Shown here one piece after another: positions 51,601-60,226 of a DNA stretch of 64,000 nt; the first letter of the stretch is position 1; every line of letters starts with the position of its first letter. Below the pieces are notes generated by a model. The model was given only the letters and a program-made list of their open reading frames with translations, did no database searches and was not told the DNA's origin. The position numbers and the translations under genes are program-made. This DNA is from Johnsonella sp. (GTDB taxonomy: Bacteria > Bacillota > Clostridia > Lachnospirales > Lachnospiraceae): the NCBI GenBank assembly GCA_030529445.1, contig JAUMWW010000008.1, forward strand, positions 35,978-99,977. The letters run 5' to 3'.

Positions 51601-51854
51601 AGGCATTCGATAAGGTGAGTATAAAACATCGGGAGAAAGGCATCTTCTTTTTCCAATCTGTACCAGCAGGTATTTTTTCTGTGCTTTTGCAGAGAGAGTA
51701 AAACTGCCGTTGTTTTTCCGAAGCCCGCGGGAGCGCTGAGTATGCTGATCTTATTTTTTTCGATCGCAAGCTTTTGCATTCTTTCCGTAAAAAGGCTTTT
51801 TTTCGGAAGATCGGGAATCATTAATTTTGAATAAATCAAAGGAAATTTTGTCAT
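48669..51854 (-). CDS. Large MalT-like ATPase regulator with C-terminal winged helix and BTAD
   Basis: This 1061-residue protein has an N-terminal STAND/AAA NTPase ('ILSAPAGFGKTTAVLL' Walker A near 40, 'IYLVLDDFHNI' Walker B near 133, 'FVFTTRRMP' sensor-like), a winged-helix part at about 190-300, a long TPR-rich middle (about 330-790), and a C-terminal OmpR-like DNA-binding domain ('FFGKFKISFGDI', 'KKARAVLQYILSG', 'SREKLAAIFWP', 'AYASLRVALYQIRKAF') joined to a BTAD/TPR segment. It resembles LAL/MalT activators, but with a SARP-type output domain instead of LuxR. It should be a ligand-responsive activator. It sits next to the purine permease operon and may control purine or transporter genes; the target is not known. 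Confidence 0.88.
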   Translation of the reverse strand: MTKFPLIYSKLMIPDLPKKSLFTERMQKLAIEKNKISILSAPAGFGKTTAVLLSLQKHRKNTCWYRLEKEDAFLPMFYTHLIECLFGGEKGAEAESFSLLESIQNIEEDYLLMNAQIAEDVTLIYGARENAQKIYLVLDDFHNIQDNQKIIEIMQYFFTNFPDYFSFVFTTRRMPNLINAKLALREDVRIIGNEDLSFRKNEIKELVKSKYKLDLTPRQMEYLTAHSEGWIAGIYMICQGFRLVMQENEELFQIKTGAAIFSIFLSEFMESLETDKRRILIYLSQLEDFSAEELNQVFGLQEADAFIKWMESSNLYIQKIADSPVRCRFHSLFREELESIFFKTIDLEAQKKLFADLARFYRERDSAKSIRYLLKAGLKKDAYQIVKEKGEEYFVKGMPEQMFFLLQEFNQEEIEEEPYLLLFCGMLSINTDRASSYRLLIKAMKGFRKRGNYSFLMNTFGMMLVFAYQNNNFSHLEEASKEIRFLPIFFSSKEVRIKLIISIFISLTGRDLLRFAAPLCRLLDRLEIKEDMWNYSYYMISGLYQYRRGNLLRSKDILEKILSHPVGKLNAQWRIIGLVSCCNLPILTADKVLLTDFMNEFFLLGERFNSDFSTGYGYFISAHRQYIENDVKGALKSIVSSVESYRNYGGELLARESELIRILWDEEADPSQSQKELEEHLQFFGAQEPGNGLLDFTTCLKGILYKRRRDYQNAEAFLLQAFKMAIQKKSVQDACGACLHLADLYLLMQNETQASEFMEKWLGLSRKHSYVFWRQMDRESLNRICAAKELYPEHLEFIKDIESRYLAKALSKPETKSGVRIDFFGKFKISFGDIIISEEQFKTKKARAVLQYILSGNKKSPVSREKLAAIFWPNSESKAAYASLRVALYQIRKAFSESGLDFEGENSLLKEDRCGIAISDSLLIQSDAEEFEKSFTEWKSGDPNTKDPRILREMLAMYQGDYLENSCFEDSMLMKQNYYLSLFLEASHALGKMLSDMFCFAEAEEVLLKALEKDPFDETACTLLVDLCMKQNQNDRGQDLKKRFIRRYKKEMGYEPFTGTG

Positions 51855-51998
51855 AGCACCAACCCCTATTTAATATAAAGTACTTTCTCACGGGAAGCTT
51901 CCCTGAAGAAAAAGAATACTCTTTTTAAATATATAAAGGATAAAGAAAATTTTCGCCCCCCCTATTCGGGTAGTTTTGACAAAAAATTAAAAATTGGG

Positions 51999-52027
51999 TT
52001 GAATTATAATCGCGATATGGTTATAAT
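51999..52027 (+). promoter_or_regulatory. Promoter of the structured RNA
   Basis: TTGAAT (51999-52004), 17-nt spacer, TATAAT (52022-52027): a near-consensus housekeeping promoter. Transcription would start near 52034. The gap 51855-51998 upstream holds only AT-rich sequence and another TTGACA box with poor spacing. Confidence 0.75.
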
Positions 52028-52033
52028 ATAAAT

Positions 52034-52286
52034 AAAGAAATATGCCATAAGGCTTTTTCTTACCGAGTATAGAATATAATACCTGGGGTGTACGAGAACC
52101 TTACCAATTTTGAACCTACATCTTGATTTATGGGATTCCAACTAACTGTTGAAGGATGTCAGGCCTCTATAAGTGGAAGACAGATATCGCAGTGAGGTAA
52201 CCCACCTAGCACGGCTAGGCGTCACTAAGTAAGAACGTCATTTTGGGATTGTATTGAAAAGCAGCGAGCAATCGCTGCTTTTTCTC
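52034..52286 (+). ncRNA. ssrS: Structured non-coding RNA, probable 6S RNA
   Basis: No coding frame fits this 250-nt stretch, which has its own promoter and terminator. It can fold as a long rod: TTCTTAC (52057-52063) pairs with GTAAGAA (52229-52235), ACCTTAC pairs with GTGAGGT inside it, and an apical hairpin forms from ATTCC..AAC/GTTGAAGGAT near 52135-52157. A side hairpin CCTAGC-ACG-GCTAGG (52205-52219) sits on the 3' side of the central bubble, as in 6S RNAs of Bacillota. 6S RNA binds housekeeping RNA polymerase and damps transcription in slow growth. The alternative is an attenuation leader for the P-type ATPase gene, which starts 64 nt past the terminator. No yybP-ykoY consensus is seen. 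Confidence 0.55.
52257..52286 (+). terminator. Terminator of the structured RNA
   Basis: AAAAGCAGCGA pairs with TCGCTGCTTTT around GCAA, followed by a T-rich tail: a strong intrinsic terminator. Confidence 0.9.
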
Positions 52287-52349
52287 TATAAGCTCTCTTA
52301 GGGAGCGGATCGCTTTACGAAACAAAAACAAATAAAAATGAGGTGAGAA

Positions 52350-55064
52350 ATGTATTTTAATCAGGAAATACAGGAATTATTGGAGCAGCTGGGAAGCAGT
52401 GTGCAGGAGGGGCTTTCTTCCGAAGAAGCAGGAAAGAGGCTCGAAAAATACGGAAGGAATCAATTAAAGGAGGGAAAGAAGAAAACACTGTCAAAAAAAA
52501 TCATCGAGCAGTTTTCCGATTTTCTGGTGCTGATTTTACTGGGAGCCGCGCTGGTATCCTATTTTGCGGGTTCCGGAGACGATGCTCTGGTCATCATCGC
52601 AATCGTGGTGATCAATGCGGCTCTCGGGATATATCAGGAGGGAAAGGCGGAAAAATCGGTGGAGGCGCTGCAAAAAATGTCCGCTCCCTCCGCAAAGCTT
52701 CTCAGAGACGGGAAGGCGATTACTCTGCCCTCCTCCGAAGTCGTTCCCGGAGATATCGTGTTTCTGGATGCGGGGGATATTCTCCCGGCGGATCTGCGCT
52801 TGATCGAAAGTTCAAACTTCAAGGTGGAGGAAGCCTCCTTGACGGGAGAATCCCTCCCCGTGGAAAAGGATGCGCAGATTCTGCTGCCCGAGGATACCGC
52901 CCTGGGGGACAGAGTGAACATGGGATATATGTCCACGATATCGACCTATGGAAGGGGAGTGGGACTCGTCGTAGAGACGGGGGAGAGAACGGAGATCGGC
53001 AAGATTGCGGAAAAAATCAAGACGATAGACGATGAGCAGACCCCTCTGCAAAAAAAGCTGAACCAGCTGGGAAAGACCTTGGGAATTGCAACCATCGTCA
53101 TCTGCGCATTTGTGTTCATTATCGGGATGCTGCAGGGAAGAGATCTGCTGGAGATGGCGATGACCTCGATCTCTCTGGCGGTTGCCGGAATCCCGGAGGG
53201 GCTGCCGGCGATCGTGACCATAGTGCTCGCTCTCGGAATGAACAATATGGCAAGGAGAAATGCGATCGTAAAGAAGCTCCTTGCCGTGGAAACGCTGGGG
53301 GCGACCTCCGTAATCTGTTCGGATAAAACGGGAACATTGACCCAGAACGAGATGACGGTAGTATCCCTCTATGCGGACGGGGAGAGGTATAAAATAGGCT
53401 CTATCGGCTATGAGCCGGTCGGAGAGGTGATACGGGAGTCCGATGCGAAGCCGGCGGATATCCGCAAAGGAAAGGCGCTTTCCTATCTCGTTCATGCCGC
53501 TTTGCTTGCAAACGATGCAAAATTGCAGTGCATAGAGGGAAAGTATTCGGTAATCGGAGATCCGACGGAGGGCTCCTTGGTTACTCTTGCAGGCAAGTTC
53601 GGCTTGGAGAGAGAGGCGCTGCAGGGTCGATTTGAAAGAGTGGCGGAACTTCCCTTCGACTCGGAAAGGAAGATGATGACGACCTTTCATCGGGGATTTT
53701 TGGAGGAAGAGATCATCAGCTTCACCAAGGGAGCTCCCGATGTGATCATGTCAAGATGCTCGAAGATACTGATCGGAGAGGAGGAACTTGACTTTACCCG
53801 AGAGCGCAGGGAGGCAATCGAAGCGGAAAATCTGGCGCTTTCACGGCAGGCTCTGCGGGTGCTCGCTTTTGCCTATGTGAGGCATAAAGCCCTGCCCCGG
53901 ACGATTCTTTCCGAGGAAACGGAAAAAGAAATGGTGCTGATCGGACTCTGCGGAATGATAGATCCCGCAAGACCGGAGGCGAAGATTGCGATTGAAGAAA
54001 CAAAACGCGCAGGCATCACGACCATTATGATTACGGGAGACTATAAGGAGACCGCATTTGCCATTGCAAAGGATCTCGGAATTGCAGAGAGCCCGGATCA
54101 GGCGATTATGGGAGCAGAGCTTGAGAAGATTTCGGATGAGGAGCTGAGAAGCCTCGTCAAAAAGATTCGCGTCTATGCGAGAGTGAGCCCCGAGCATAAG
54201 GTAAGGATCGTCGATGCGCTCAAATATAACGGCAATATCGTCTCGATGACGGGAGACGGAGTCAACGATGCGATGGCGTTAAAGAGGGCGGATATCGGCG
54301 TGGCAATGGGAATTACCGGAACGGATGTGGTCAAGAATGCCGCGGATCTCATTCTGACGGATGACAATTTCGCAACGATCGTGCATGCTGTGGAAGAGGG
54401 AAGGATTATTTATTCCAATATCAAGAAATTTGTCACCTTCCTGCTTTCCTGCAATATCGGAGAGATCCTTCTTGTGTTCTCTTCCATTTTGATGGGGCTT
54501 CCCGTGCCTCTGCTGCCGATCCAGCTTCTCTGGCTGAATCTCGTTACCGACAGTTTTCCGGCGATGGCATTGGGTGTCGAAAAAGGGCATGAGGATATTA
54601 TGAGGAAGAAACCGAGAGATCCGAAGGAAGCCATACTCAACAAAGAGAGCTGGGGCATCATCGCCCTGCAGGCGTTTTCGGTAGCGGTAGCGACTCTGCT
54701 CTCCTATCGTTTTGCGCTCTCTCTTTACGGCTCTGATGCGGAGGGCATGCTCAGGGTAAGGACGGTGGTATTTGCCACCTTGATTCTTTCCGAGCTTTTG
54801 CGGGCGTTTTCCGCAAGATCCAACAGATATACCCTGATGCGGATAGGGATCTTATCCAATATGAAGATGATCTGGGCGGTCGGCTTCAGCTTCCTGATGA
54901 TGCTGGTCGTACTCTATGTTCCGGCATTGAACGGGATCTTTAAGACTTCCCCTCTGCTGCTTCAGGACTGGAAGATCGTACTCTCCTTTGCGGGCATTCC
55001 GCTCATTCTGGGAGAGCTCTTCAAGCTCTATAAGTCGGGGAGAGAAAGAGGAAAGAAAGAATAG
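52350..55064 (+). CDS. Calcium-type P-type ATPase (P2A-like)
   Basis: This 904-residue P-type ATPase has an actuator 'EASLTGESLPVEKD', the phosphorylation site 'CSDKTGTLTQNEMTVV', a nucleotide domain with 'FTKGAPDVIM', the hinge 'TGDGVNDAMALKRADIGVAM' and about ten membrane segments. 'VAGIPEGLPAIVTIVLALG' in segment 4 (PEGL) and 'LWLNLVTDSFPAMALGVE' in segment 6 are the Ca2+-binding motifs of SERCA/PMCA pumps. It should export Ca2+ (possibly Mn2+) from the cytoplasm. It directly follows the structured RNA and its terminator. The ribosome site is 'GAGGTGAG'. Confidence 0.92.
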   Translation: MYFNQEIQELLEQLGSSVQEGLSSEEAGKRLEKYGRNQLKEGKKKTLSKKIIEQFSDFLVLILLGAALVSYFAGSGDDALVIIAIVVINAALGIYQEGKAEKSVEALQKMSAPSAKLLRDGKAITLPSSEVVPGDIVFLDAGDILPADLRLIESSNFKVEEASLTGESLPVEKDAQILLPEDTALGDRVNMGYMSTISTYGRGVGLVVETGERTEIGKIAEKIKTIDDEQTPLQKKLNQLGKTLGIATIVICAFVFIIGMLQGRDLLEMAMTSISLAVAGIPEGLPAIVTIVLALGMNNMARRNAIVKKLLAVETLGATSVICSDKTGTLTQNEMTVVSLYADGERYKIGSIGYEPVGEVIRESDAKPADIRKGKALSYLVHAALLANDAKLQCIEGKYSVIGDPTEGSLVTLAGKFGLEREALQGRFERVAELPFDSERKMMTTFHRGFLEEEIISFTKGAPDVIMSRCSKILIGEEELDFTRERREAIEAENLALSRQALRVLAFAYVRHKALPRTILSEETEKEMVLIGLCGMIDPARPEAKIAIEETKRAGITTIMITGDYKETAFAIAKDLGIAESPDQAIMGAELEKISDEELRSLVKKIRVYARVSPEHKVRIVDALKYNGNIVSMTGDGVNDAMALKRADIGVAMGITGTDVVKNAADLILTDDNFATIVHAVEEGRIIYSNIKKFVTFLLSCNIGEILLVFSSILMGLPVPLLPIQLLWLNLVTDSFPAMALGVEKGHEDIMRKKPRDPKEAILNKESWGIIALQAFSVAVATLLSYRFALSLYGSDAEGMLRVRTVVFATLILSELLRAFSARSNRYTLMRIGILSNMKMIWAVGFSFLMMLVVLYVPALNGIFKTSPLLLQDWKIVLSFAGIPLILGELFKLYKSGRERGKKE

Positions 55065-55130
55065 ACTTTTTGAAGTTTTATGAATATAATGGAAGAAAGA
55101 TTCCGAAGATTAGAGATAAGGAGATATGCG

Positions 55131-56231
55131 ATGGATAAAAGAAAGCGCTTCATACTGGCGGCTGCATTTTTGGGCATAAGCCTTGCCGCGGGAAGCACCG
55201 GCTTTTGTGCCTGTGCGGAGGAAAACAAGGCTTCGGGGAAGAAAGGGCTTCATCTGCAGTACCACGAGCTTGATCATGTAAAGGAGCTCGGGCTTTCCCA
55301 TGTGATCTTCAATGAAGTTTGCGCGACGAGTCCGCAGGCGGTAAGAGAGAAGAGCTTTTTAAAGGAAAAATACAAGATGCTTTCGGATCAGGGCGTGTCC
55401 ACGACTCTGATCATGCTCAATCCCTGGCAGAGCGAAAATCCTCTTCTTCTGCCGACGAATCAGAAGGTTGCCGGAGCGGCTTTTTATAATTTCTATGCCG
55501 CGACTCCTCAGGCAAAGGAAAATCTGAGGCAGATTGCAAGAGAGTATGCGGGCATGTATACCGGAGTGGTAAAAAACTGGATCATAGGCAATGAAATCAA
55601 CGATGCAAGGCTCTGGAATTATTCTCCGGCAGGAGGGATCTCGGAGTATAGCGAAGAATATGCCGAGGCGTTTCGGATCTGGTATGAGGAGATCAAAGCA
55701 GCCGATCCTTTTGCCAATGTATTTATCCCCTTTGACTACAGATTTAACTGGTATTCGGATCAGGGGAAGGGATATTACCAGGCGATGCCGATGATCAGGC
55801 TTTTAAATGAAAAACTGAAAGATACGGATTACGGAATTGCATGGCATGCCTATCCGCAGGATTTGGTATCTCCGGTTTTTTCGGATGATGCGGATGCGAA
55901 GCAGACTGCGGAGCCACCGATCATTACGATGAAAAACATCAATGCCTTGACGGATTTTATGCAGGGAGAGGAATTTCTGCGGGCGGACCGCACGGTCAGG
56001 AATATTATTCTCTCGGAGCAGGGATTTAACGCCACAAACGAGACTTTGCAGGCGGAAAGCATCGTTTCGGCATATGAGATCGCAAGGGAGAATCCTCATA
56101 TTGACGCATTTATGCTGAGCAGATTGATTGACAGCGGAGACCGTCTGCACGGGCAGGAGCTTTTCTTCGGCTTGATGAAAAAGGACGGCTCGAGGAGGGC
56201 TTCCTATGAAGCCTATAAAAACCTGAAATAA
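55131..56231 (+). CDS. Secreted DUF5722-type glycoside-hydrolase-like protein
   Basis: This 366-residue protein has a signal peptide (to about residue 30, ending 'CACA'). A TIM-barrel-like domain follows with 'ELGLSHVIFNEV', 'WIIGNEINDARLWNY' (acid/base glutamate position of clan GH-A), 'WHAYPQDL' and 'IILSEQGFNA' (nucleophile position). It is probably a glycoside hydrolase of the DUF5722 group; the sugar is unknown. It starts 66 nt after the ATPase, with AAGGAG 7 nt before the ATG at 55131; the longer frame from 55080 overlaps the spacer. A terminator hairpin follows, so it may share the ATPase transcript. Confidence 0.8.
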   Translation: MDKRKRFILAAAFLGISLAAGSTGFCACAEENKASGKKGLHLQYHELDHVKELGLSHVIFNEVCATSPQAVREKSFLKEKYKMLSDQGVSTTLIMLNPWQSENPLLLPTNQKVAGAAFYNFYAATPQAKENLRQIAREYAGMYTGVVKNWIIGNEINDARLWNYSPAGGISEYSEEYAEAFRIWYEEIKAADPFANVFIPFDYRFNWYSDQGKGYYQAMPMIRLLNEKLKDTDYGIAWHAYPQDLVSPVFSDDADAKQTAEPPIITMKNINALTDFMQGEEFLRADRTVRNIILSEQGFNATNETLQAESIVSAYEIARENPHIDAFMLSRLIDSGDRLHGQELFFGLMKKDGSRRASYEAYKNLK

Positions 56232-56244
56232 AATCGATATGGAA

Positions 56245-56290
56245 ATCTCCGGCATTCGGATTTTTTGCATGCCGGAAAGATTTTTATATA
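56245..56290 (+). terminator. Terminator after the DUF5722 gene
   Basis: TCCGGCAT (56248-56255) pairs with ATGCCGGA (56269-56276) around a T-rich loop, followed by a short T run. Confidence 0.7.
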
Positions 56291-56327
56291 AAAGAAATTG
56301 AATAATCCAAAATAGAGGTAAAACAGT

Positions 56328-57473
56328 ATGATGAAAATGAAGTATTGGATGCTCGGACTCGCGGCGCTTTCGGTGCTTGCGCTTTCGGCATGCCAGGCAA
56401 AGGAAGCCGCGCCGACGGAAAGTGCAAAGGAGAGCACGACGGCGATGGCGGAGGAGAGCAAGGAAAGCGAAGCTGCGTCATCGGAGGAGAGCAAGGAGAA
56501 GGAGGAGCCGGAGAGCGCGGCAGCGGATTTTACGGGAAAAACGCTTAATGTCGTAGCAACGAGTGAAAAATACACCGATCTTTTTGCCGAATTTACGAAG
56601 CAGACGGGAGCAAAGGTCGAGTTTCTCTCGATGTCCAGCGGAGAGGTAATTACCAGAGCAAAGGCGGAGGGAAAGCCGATGGCGGATGTTTGGTTCGGAG
56701 GCGGTCTGGATGCATTTATGGCGGCAAAGGCGGATGGGCTTTTGGAGCTTTATCAGTCTCCGAACGCAGAGGATATCCCGGAGGCATATAAGGATGCCGA
56801 CGGCGCATGGATTGCGAAAGGCATTACGGTAGTCGGATTTTTGGTAAACAACAGCGTGATGGAAGAGAAGAACCTTGAGGTTCCCAAAACATGGGAGAGC
56901 CTTGCCGACGAGAAATACAAGGGCGAGGTGATCATGAGCAATCCCGCGGTATCGGGTACGAATTATGCGGCGGTAAAAGGTCTCCTCGATCTTTACGGAG
57001 AAGAAAAGGGCTGGGAATATATGAAAAAACTCAATGCCAATATTTCTTTTTACGGCAAGAGAGGAAAGGATCCTCAGGAAAAGACCCAGATGGGCGAGTT
57101 CGGAATCGGAATCATACCGGTGGATCAGTCCGCCTTTGATGTGGCGATGGAAAACGATCTTACGGTGGTATATCCGGAGGACGGCATTTTATGGGTGCCG
57201 GAGGGCGTGGCAATATTCAAGGGAAGCGACAATACGGATGTGGCAAAGGCATTTATTGATTTTATGCTGACGAAGGAAGCGCAGGAGATGATCGCAAAGC
57301 TTGACGGCAAGGATTCCGCACAGATCGTAAAGCCGGGCGTGGAGGGTCTGAGCCTCGGTCTGCCCAAAGAGCTTCTGATCGAACAGGATCTGAGCACTTT
57401 CGGTTCCAAAAGAGCGGAAATTCTTGAGAAGTTTGCCGAGATCGCTGCGGATAAGATACAAAAAGACGAGTAA
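56328..57473 (+). CDS. ABC transporter solute-binding lipoprotein (family 1, ferric/organic type)
   Basis: This 381-residue exported lipoprotein has the lipobox 'ALSAC' and a long Glu/Ser/Ala linker (about 20-65). A family 1 binding domain follows ('LNVVATSEKYTDLFAEF', 'SSGEVITRAKAEGKPMADVW', 'VVGFLVNNSVM', 'VSGTNYAAVKGLL', 'GIGIIPVDQSAF'). This resembles the AfuA/FbpA-like binding proteins for Fe3+, but also putrescine- and phosphonate-type proteins. It heads an operon with a fused permease and an ATPase. The Y residues typical of ferric-binding FbpA are not clearly placed, so the ligand is open. Confidence 0.85.
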   Translation: MMKMKYWMLGLAALSVLALSACQAKEAAPTESAKESTTAMAEESKESEAASSEESKEKEEPESAAADFTGKTLNVVATSEKYTDLFAEFTKQTGAKVEFLSMSSGEVITRAKAEGKPMADVWFGGGLDAFMAAKADGLLELYQSPNAEDIPEAYKDADGAWIAKGITVVGFLVNNSVMEEKNLEVPKTWESLADEKYKGEVIMSNPAVSGTNYAAVKGLLDLYGEEKGWEYMKKLNANISFYGKRGKDPQEKTQMGEFGIGIIPVDQSAFDVAMENDLTVVYPEDGILWVPEGVAIFKGSDNTDVAKAFIDFMLTKEAQEMIAKLDGKDSAQIVKPGVEGLSLGLPKELLIEQDLSTFGSKRAEILEKFAEIAADKIQKDE

Positions 57474-57493
57474 AAAAGGATAAAACGCTAAAA

Positions 57494-59104
57494 ATGAAGA
57501 AAAAACGGTGTCAGATCATAGATATTATATTTATGCTTGCACTTGCGGTATCTATCATCGTATTTATTGTGATACCGTTTTTTAATATTTTAAAACTCGG
57601 TTTTTATCAGGAGGGGAGATGGAACCCCTCCTATATCGCGGAGCTCTTATTCAGGAAAAGGCGCCTGCTGATCAATTCTTTGCGTCTTGGCGCATTGACG
57701 ACGGCATTGACGCTTTTTATCGGCATATGCAGCGCATTATATCTCTATCTTGCTTCGGAGAGAATGCAGAGGCTGTTTTTTTTGATTCTGGGAATCACGA
57801 TGATCAGCCCCCCGTTTGTGACCGCGCTCAGCTATATTTTCCTGTTCGGAAGAAGGGGGTGGATCAGCTACAGGCTGCTCGGGCTTTCCATACAGCCCTA
57901 CGGGATGTGGGGCATCGTATTTATGCAGGCGCTGAGCGATTTTTCGCTTTGCAGCCTTCTTTTGTACGGCTCCTTAAGGAGTATTCCGCGGTATATGACG
58001 GACAGCGCAAAAAGCCTCGGTGCAAATACTGATCATCTGATTTTGGATATTCTGCTTCCCAATATGCTGCCCGGGATCAAGGCGGCGGCGATCCTGACTT
58101 TTCTGAGGAGCATTTCGGATTTCGGAACGCCGGCGATTATCGGAGGAAATTATGAGGTGCTCGCCCTGGAAAGCTATTTTGCCGTGATTGCGGAGGGCAA
58201 TCTGCCGAAGGCGGCGGCGATGAATATCCTGCTCCTGCTGCCCGCGGTTCTTGTTTTTTTTATTTATCAGAAAAGCCTGAAAAATGTTTCGGCTTCCACC
58301 CACGGCTTGAGCGTTTCGGAAAGCAGGATAGAGAGAAGGGGCGCGCTCTATTTCCTTCTCTCCGCAGTCGCGGTCTTTTTCCTGCTCTGGATCACGCTGC
58401 AATACCTCTCCCTCTTTCTTTCGGCGTTTACCAAGATGAAAAAGGGCAGCCCGGTATGGAGCCTGGAGCATCTTGTGGAAAGCAGGAGATATATAGGGAG
58501 CGCCGTATTCAGAAGCATAGGCTACAGTCTGATCGCCGCTTTTGCGGGAAGCCTGATCGGGCTGCTTTTGGGATATTATATACAAATCGGAAAGAGCGGC
58601 TTTGCGAGATTCCTGGATGCGGCGACGACCCTGCCCTATATTATTCCGGGGACCTTCTTCGGTCTGGCTTATCTGATCAGCTTTAATCGGGAGCCCCTCA
58701 TGCTGACCGGCACGGCGGCGATCGTTATCATCAATGTCCTCTTCAAGCAGCTTCCCTTTTCGACAAAAATGGGAAATGCGGCAATGGAAACGCTGAATCA
58801 GGATGTTCTTGCGGCGGTCAGGGATCTGGGAGGAGGGCGGCTGAGCGAGCTTAAAGATGCGGTTTTTCCGCTGAGCAGGCAGGCGCTTGCGCTTTCCTTT
58901 GTCAATGCATTTACCTCGACAATGACGACGGTGGGCTCGATTATTTTTCTGGTCTATCCGGGACAGAAGGTGCTTACGCTGGTGATGTTTGATGTGATTC
59001 AGAGCGGAAAGTACAGTATCGGGTCGGTCTTGGCATTGCTGATCATCATAATCTGCGTATCGGTCAACGGAATTTACCTGGCGCTGAATAAGAGCCTGGC
59101 ATAA
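57494..59104 (+). CDS. ABC transporter permease with two fused permease domains (FbpB/AfuB-like)
   Basis: This 536-residue integral membrane protein has about 12 segments and two copies of the binding-protein-dependent permease loop: the first near 'SAKSLGANTDHLILDILLP', the second near 'AAVRDLGGGRLSELKDAVFP'. A single chain with two domains is typical of Fe3+-type and thiamine-type importers. It forms the channel for the binding protein encoded 20 nt upstream. Both halves end in 'TPAIIGGNYEV' and 'TMTTVGSIIFL'-like motifs. Confidence 0.88.
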   Translation: MKKKRCQIIDIIFMLALAVSIIVFIVIPFFNILKLGFYQEGRWNPSYIAELLFRKRRLLINSLRLGALTTALTLFIGICSALYLYLASERMQRLFFLILGITMISPPFVTALSYIFLFGRRGWISYRLLGLSIQPYGMWGIVFMQALSDFSLCSLLLYGSLRSIPRYMTDSAKSLGANTDHLILDILLPNMLPGIKAAAILTFLRSISDFGTPAIIGGNYEVLALESYFAVIAEGNLPKAAAMNILLLLPAVLVFFIYQKSLKNVSASTHGLSVSESRIERRGALYFLLSAVAVFFLLWITLQYLSLFLSAFTKMKKGSPVWSLEHLVESRRYIGSAVFRSIGYSLIAAFAGSLIGLLLGYYIQIGKSGFARFLDAATTLPYIIPGTFFGLAYLISFNREPLMLTGTAAIVIINVLFKQLPFSTKMGNAAMETLNQDVLAAVRDLGGGRLSELKDAVFPLSRQALALSFVNAFTSTMTTVGSIIFLVYPGQKVLTLVMFDVIQSGKYSIGSVLALLIIIICVSVNGIYLALNKSLA

Positions 59105-59122
59105 AAGCGGGAAGGGGAAAAA

Positions 59123-60130
59123 ATGGAAAGCAGGGAGCATGCCTATCTGAGCATATGCAATCTTTGCAAGAGCTATCACAAGAAAGAGGTAATTAAGAAT
59201 ATCAATATAGAGCTGGAGAGAGGCAGGCTGCTCTGTCTGCTGGGGGAATCGGGCAGCGGCAAGAGCACGATACTCAAGGCGATAGGCGGTTTTATCGATA
59301 TAGACGGGGGAAGGATATTGCTCGGCGGAAGAGATATCACCGATCTTGCTCCCCAGCAGAGAAATATATCTACGGTGTTTCAGTCATACGGGCTTTTTCC
59401 CCATATGAACGTGGAAGATAATATCACTTACGGGCTGCGTTTCAGAAAGGTCGATAAGAGGGAAAGAGCGAGGCAGTGCAAAGAAATACTGGAAAAGATA
59501 GGGCTGGAAGGCTATGAAAAAAAGCAGATCTGGCAGCTCTCGGGAGGAGAGCAGCAGAGGGTGGCGCTTGCAAGAAGCCTGATCGTGCGTCCCAAGCTGC
59601 TTCTTTTGGACGAGCCGCTCTCCAATCTTGATGCGAAGCGCAGGATGAGCATGAGGGAGGAGATCAAAAGAATACAGAAGGAATTTGATCTGACAACGGT
59701 TTTTGTAACCCATGATCAGGAGGAGGCATTTGAAATCGCCGATCGGATCGTTCTGCTCGGAAAAGGGAAAGTATTGCAGGAGGGCAGCCCGAGGGAGATT
59801 TATCAGAAGCCCTCCGGAATAGAGGTGCTTGATTTTATCGGGCACGCAAACCATAAAGAGGAAGGCTATGTCCGACCGGAGAAGATCAAGGTATACAGAA
59901 AAGATGCGGAGAGGAAAAACAGCGCCTCGACAAAGGAGGGAAATCCGGAAGGAGGAAAGCCCGGGCTTTGCAGGCAGGAAGCGAGATTAAGAGAGGTTAT
60001 TTTCAAAGGGGCATTGACCGAGCTTTGCTTAAGCACGAAGGAGGGAGAAATGAGAGCGCTCCTGCTGAGCAAAGAAGAGTGGACGCCTGGAGAAGAGCTG
60101 GAAATCGAATATGAGCTTAAAAAAATATAA
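59123..60130 (+). CDS. ABC transporter ATP-binding protein (FbpC/PotA-like)
   Basis: This 335-residue ATPase has Walker A 'LGESGSGKSTILKAIGG', signature 'LSGGEQQRVALARSL', Walker B 'LLLLDEPLSNLD' and H-loop 'VFVTHDQEEAFEIADR'. Its C-terminal segment (about 230-335) looks like a TOBE domain ('GYVRPEKIKVYRKD'). It drives the importer encoded by the two genes upstream. A strong terminator follows. The substrate is most likely iron, a polyamine or an organic ion; the sequence does not decide. Confidence 0.88.
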   Translation: MESREHAYLSICNLCKSYHKKEVIKNINIELERGRLLCLLGESGSGKSTILKAIGGFIDIDGGRILLGGRDITDLAPQQRNISTVFQSYGLFPHMNVEDNITYGLRFRKVDKRERARQCKEILEKIGLEGYEKKQIWQLSGGEQQRVALARSLIVRPKLLLLDEPLSNLDAKRRMSMREEIKRIQKEFDLTTVFVTHDQEEAFEIADRIVLLGKGKVLQEGSPREIYQKPSGIEVLDFIGHANHKEEGYVRPEKIKVYRKDAERKNSASTKEGNPEGGKPGLCRQEARLREVIFKGALTELCLSTKEGEMRALLLSKEEWTPGEELEIEYELKKI

Positions 60131-60140
60131 AAAATTATGA

Positions 60141-60169
60141 AACCCTACCCTTTTTGGTAGGGTTTTTTA
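60141..60169 (+). terminator. Terminator after the ABC operon
   Basis: ACCCTACC pairs with GGTAGGGT around a T-rich loop, followed by TTTTT. Confidence 0.9.
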
Positions 60170-60226
60170 TATGGAAAGCATGTAAAATAAAAAAAAAGAG
60201 AGGTTCTAGAACTCAGAGGTGAAAAT

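Noticed and set aside
52080..52240. tRNA, tmRNA or yybP-ykoY leader
   Set aside because: No cloverleaf, CCA end, tag reading frame or manganese-riboswitch consensus; the long rod-like pairing fits 6S RNA better.
57974..59179. 401-residue minus-strand frame over the ABC permease gene
   Set aside because: Antisense to a clear permease; the composition is Arg/Gln/His-rich as expected of a shadow frame.
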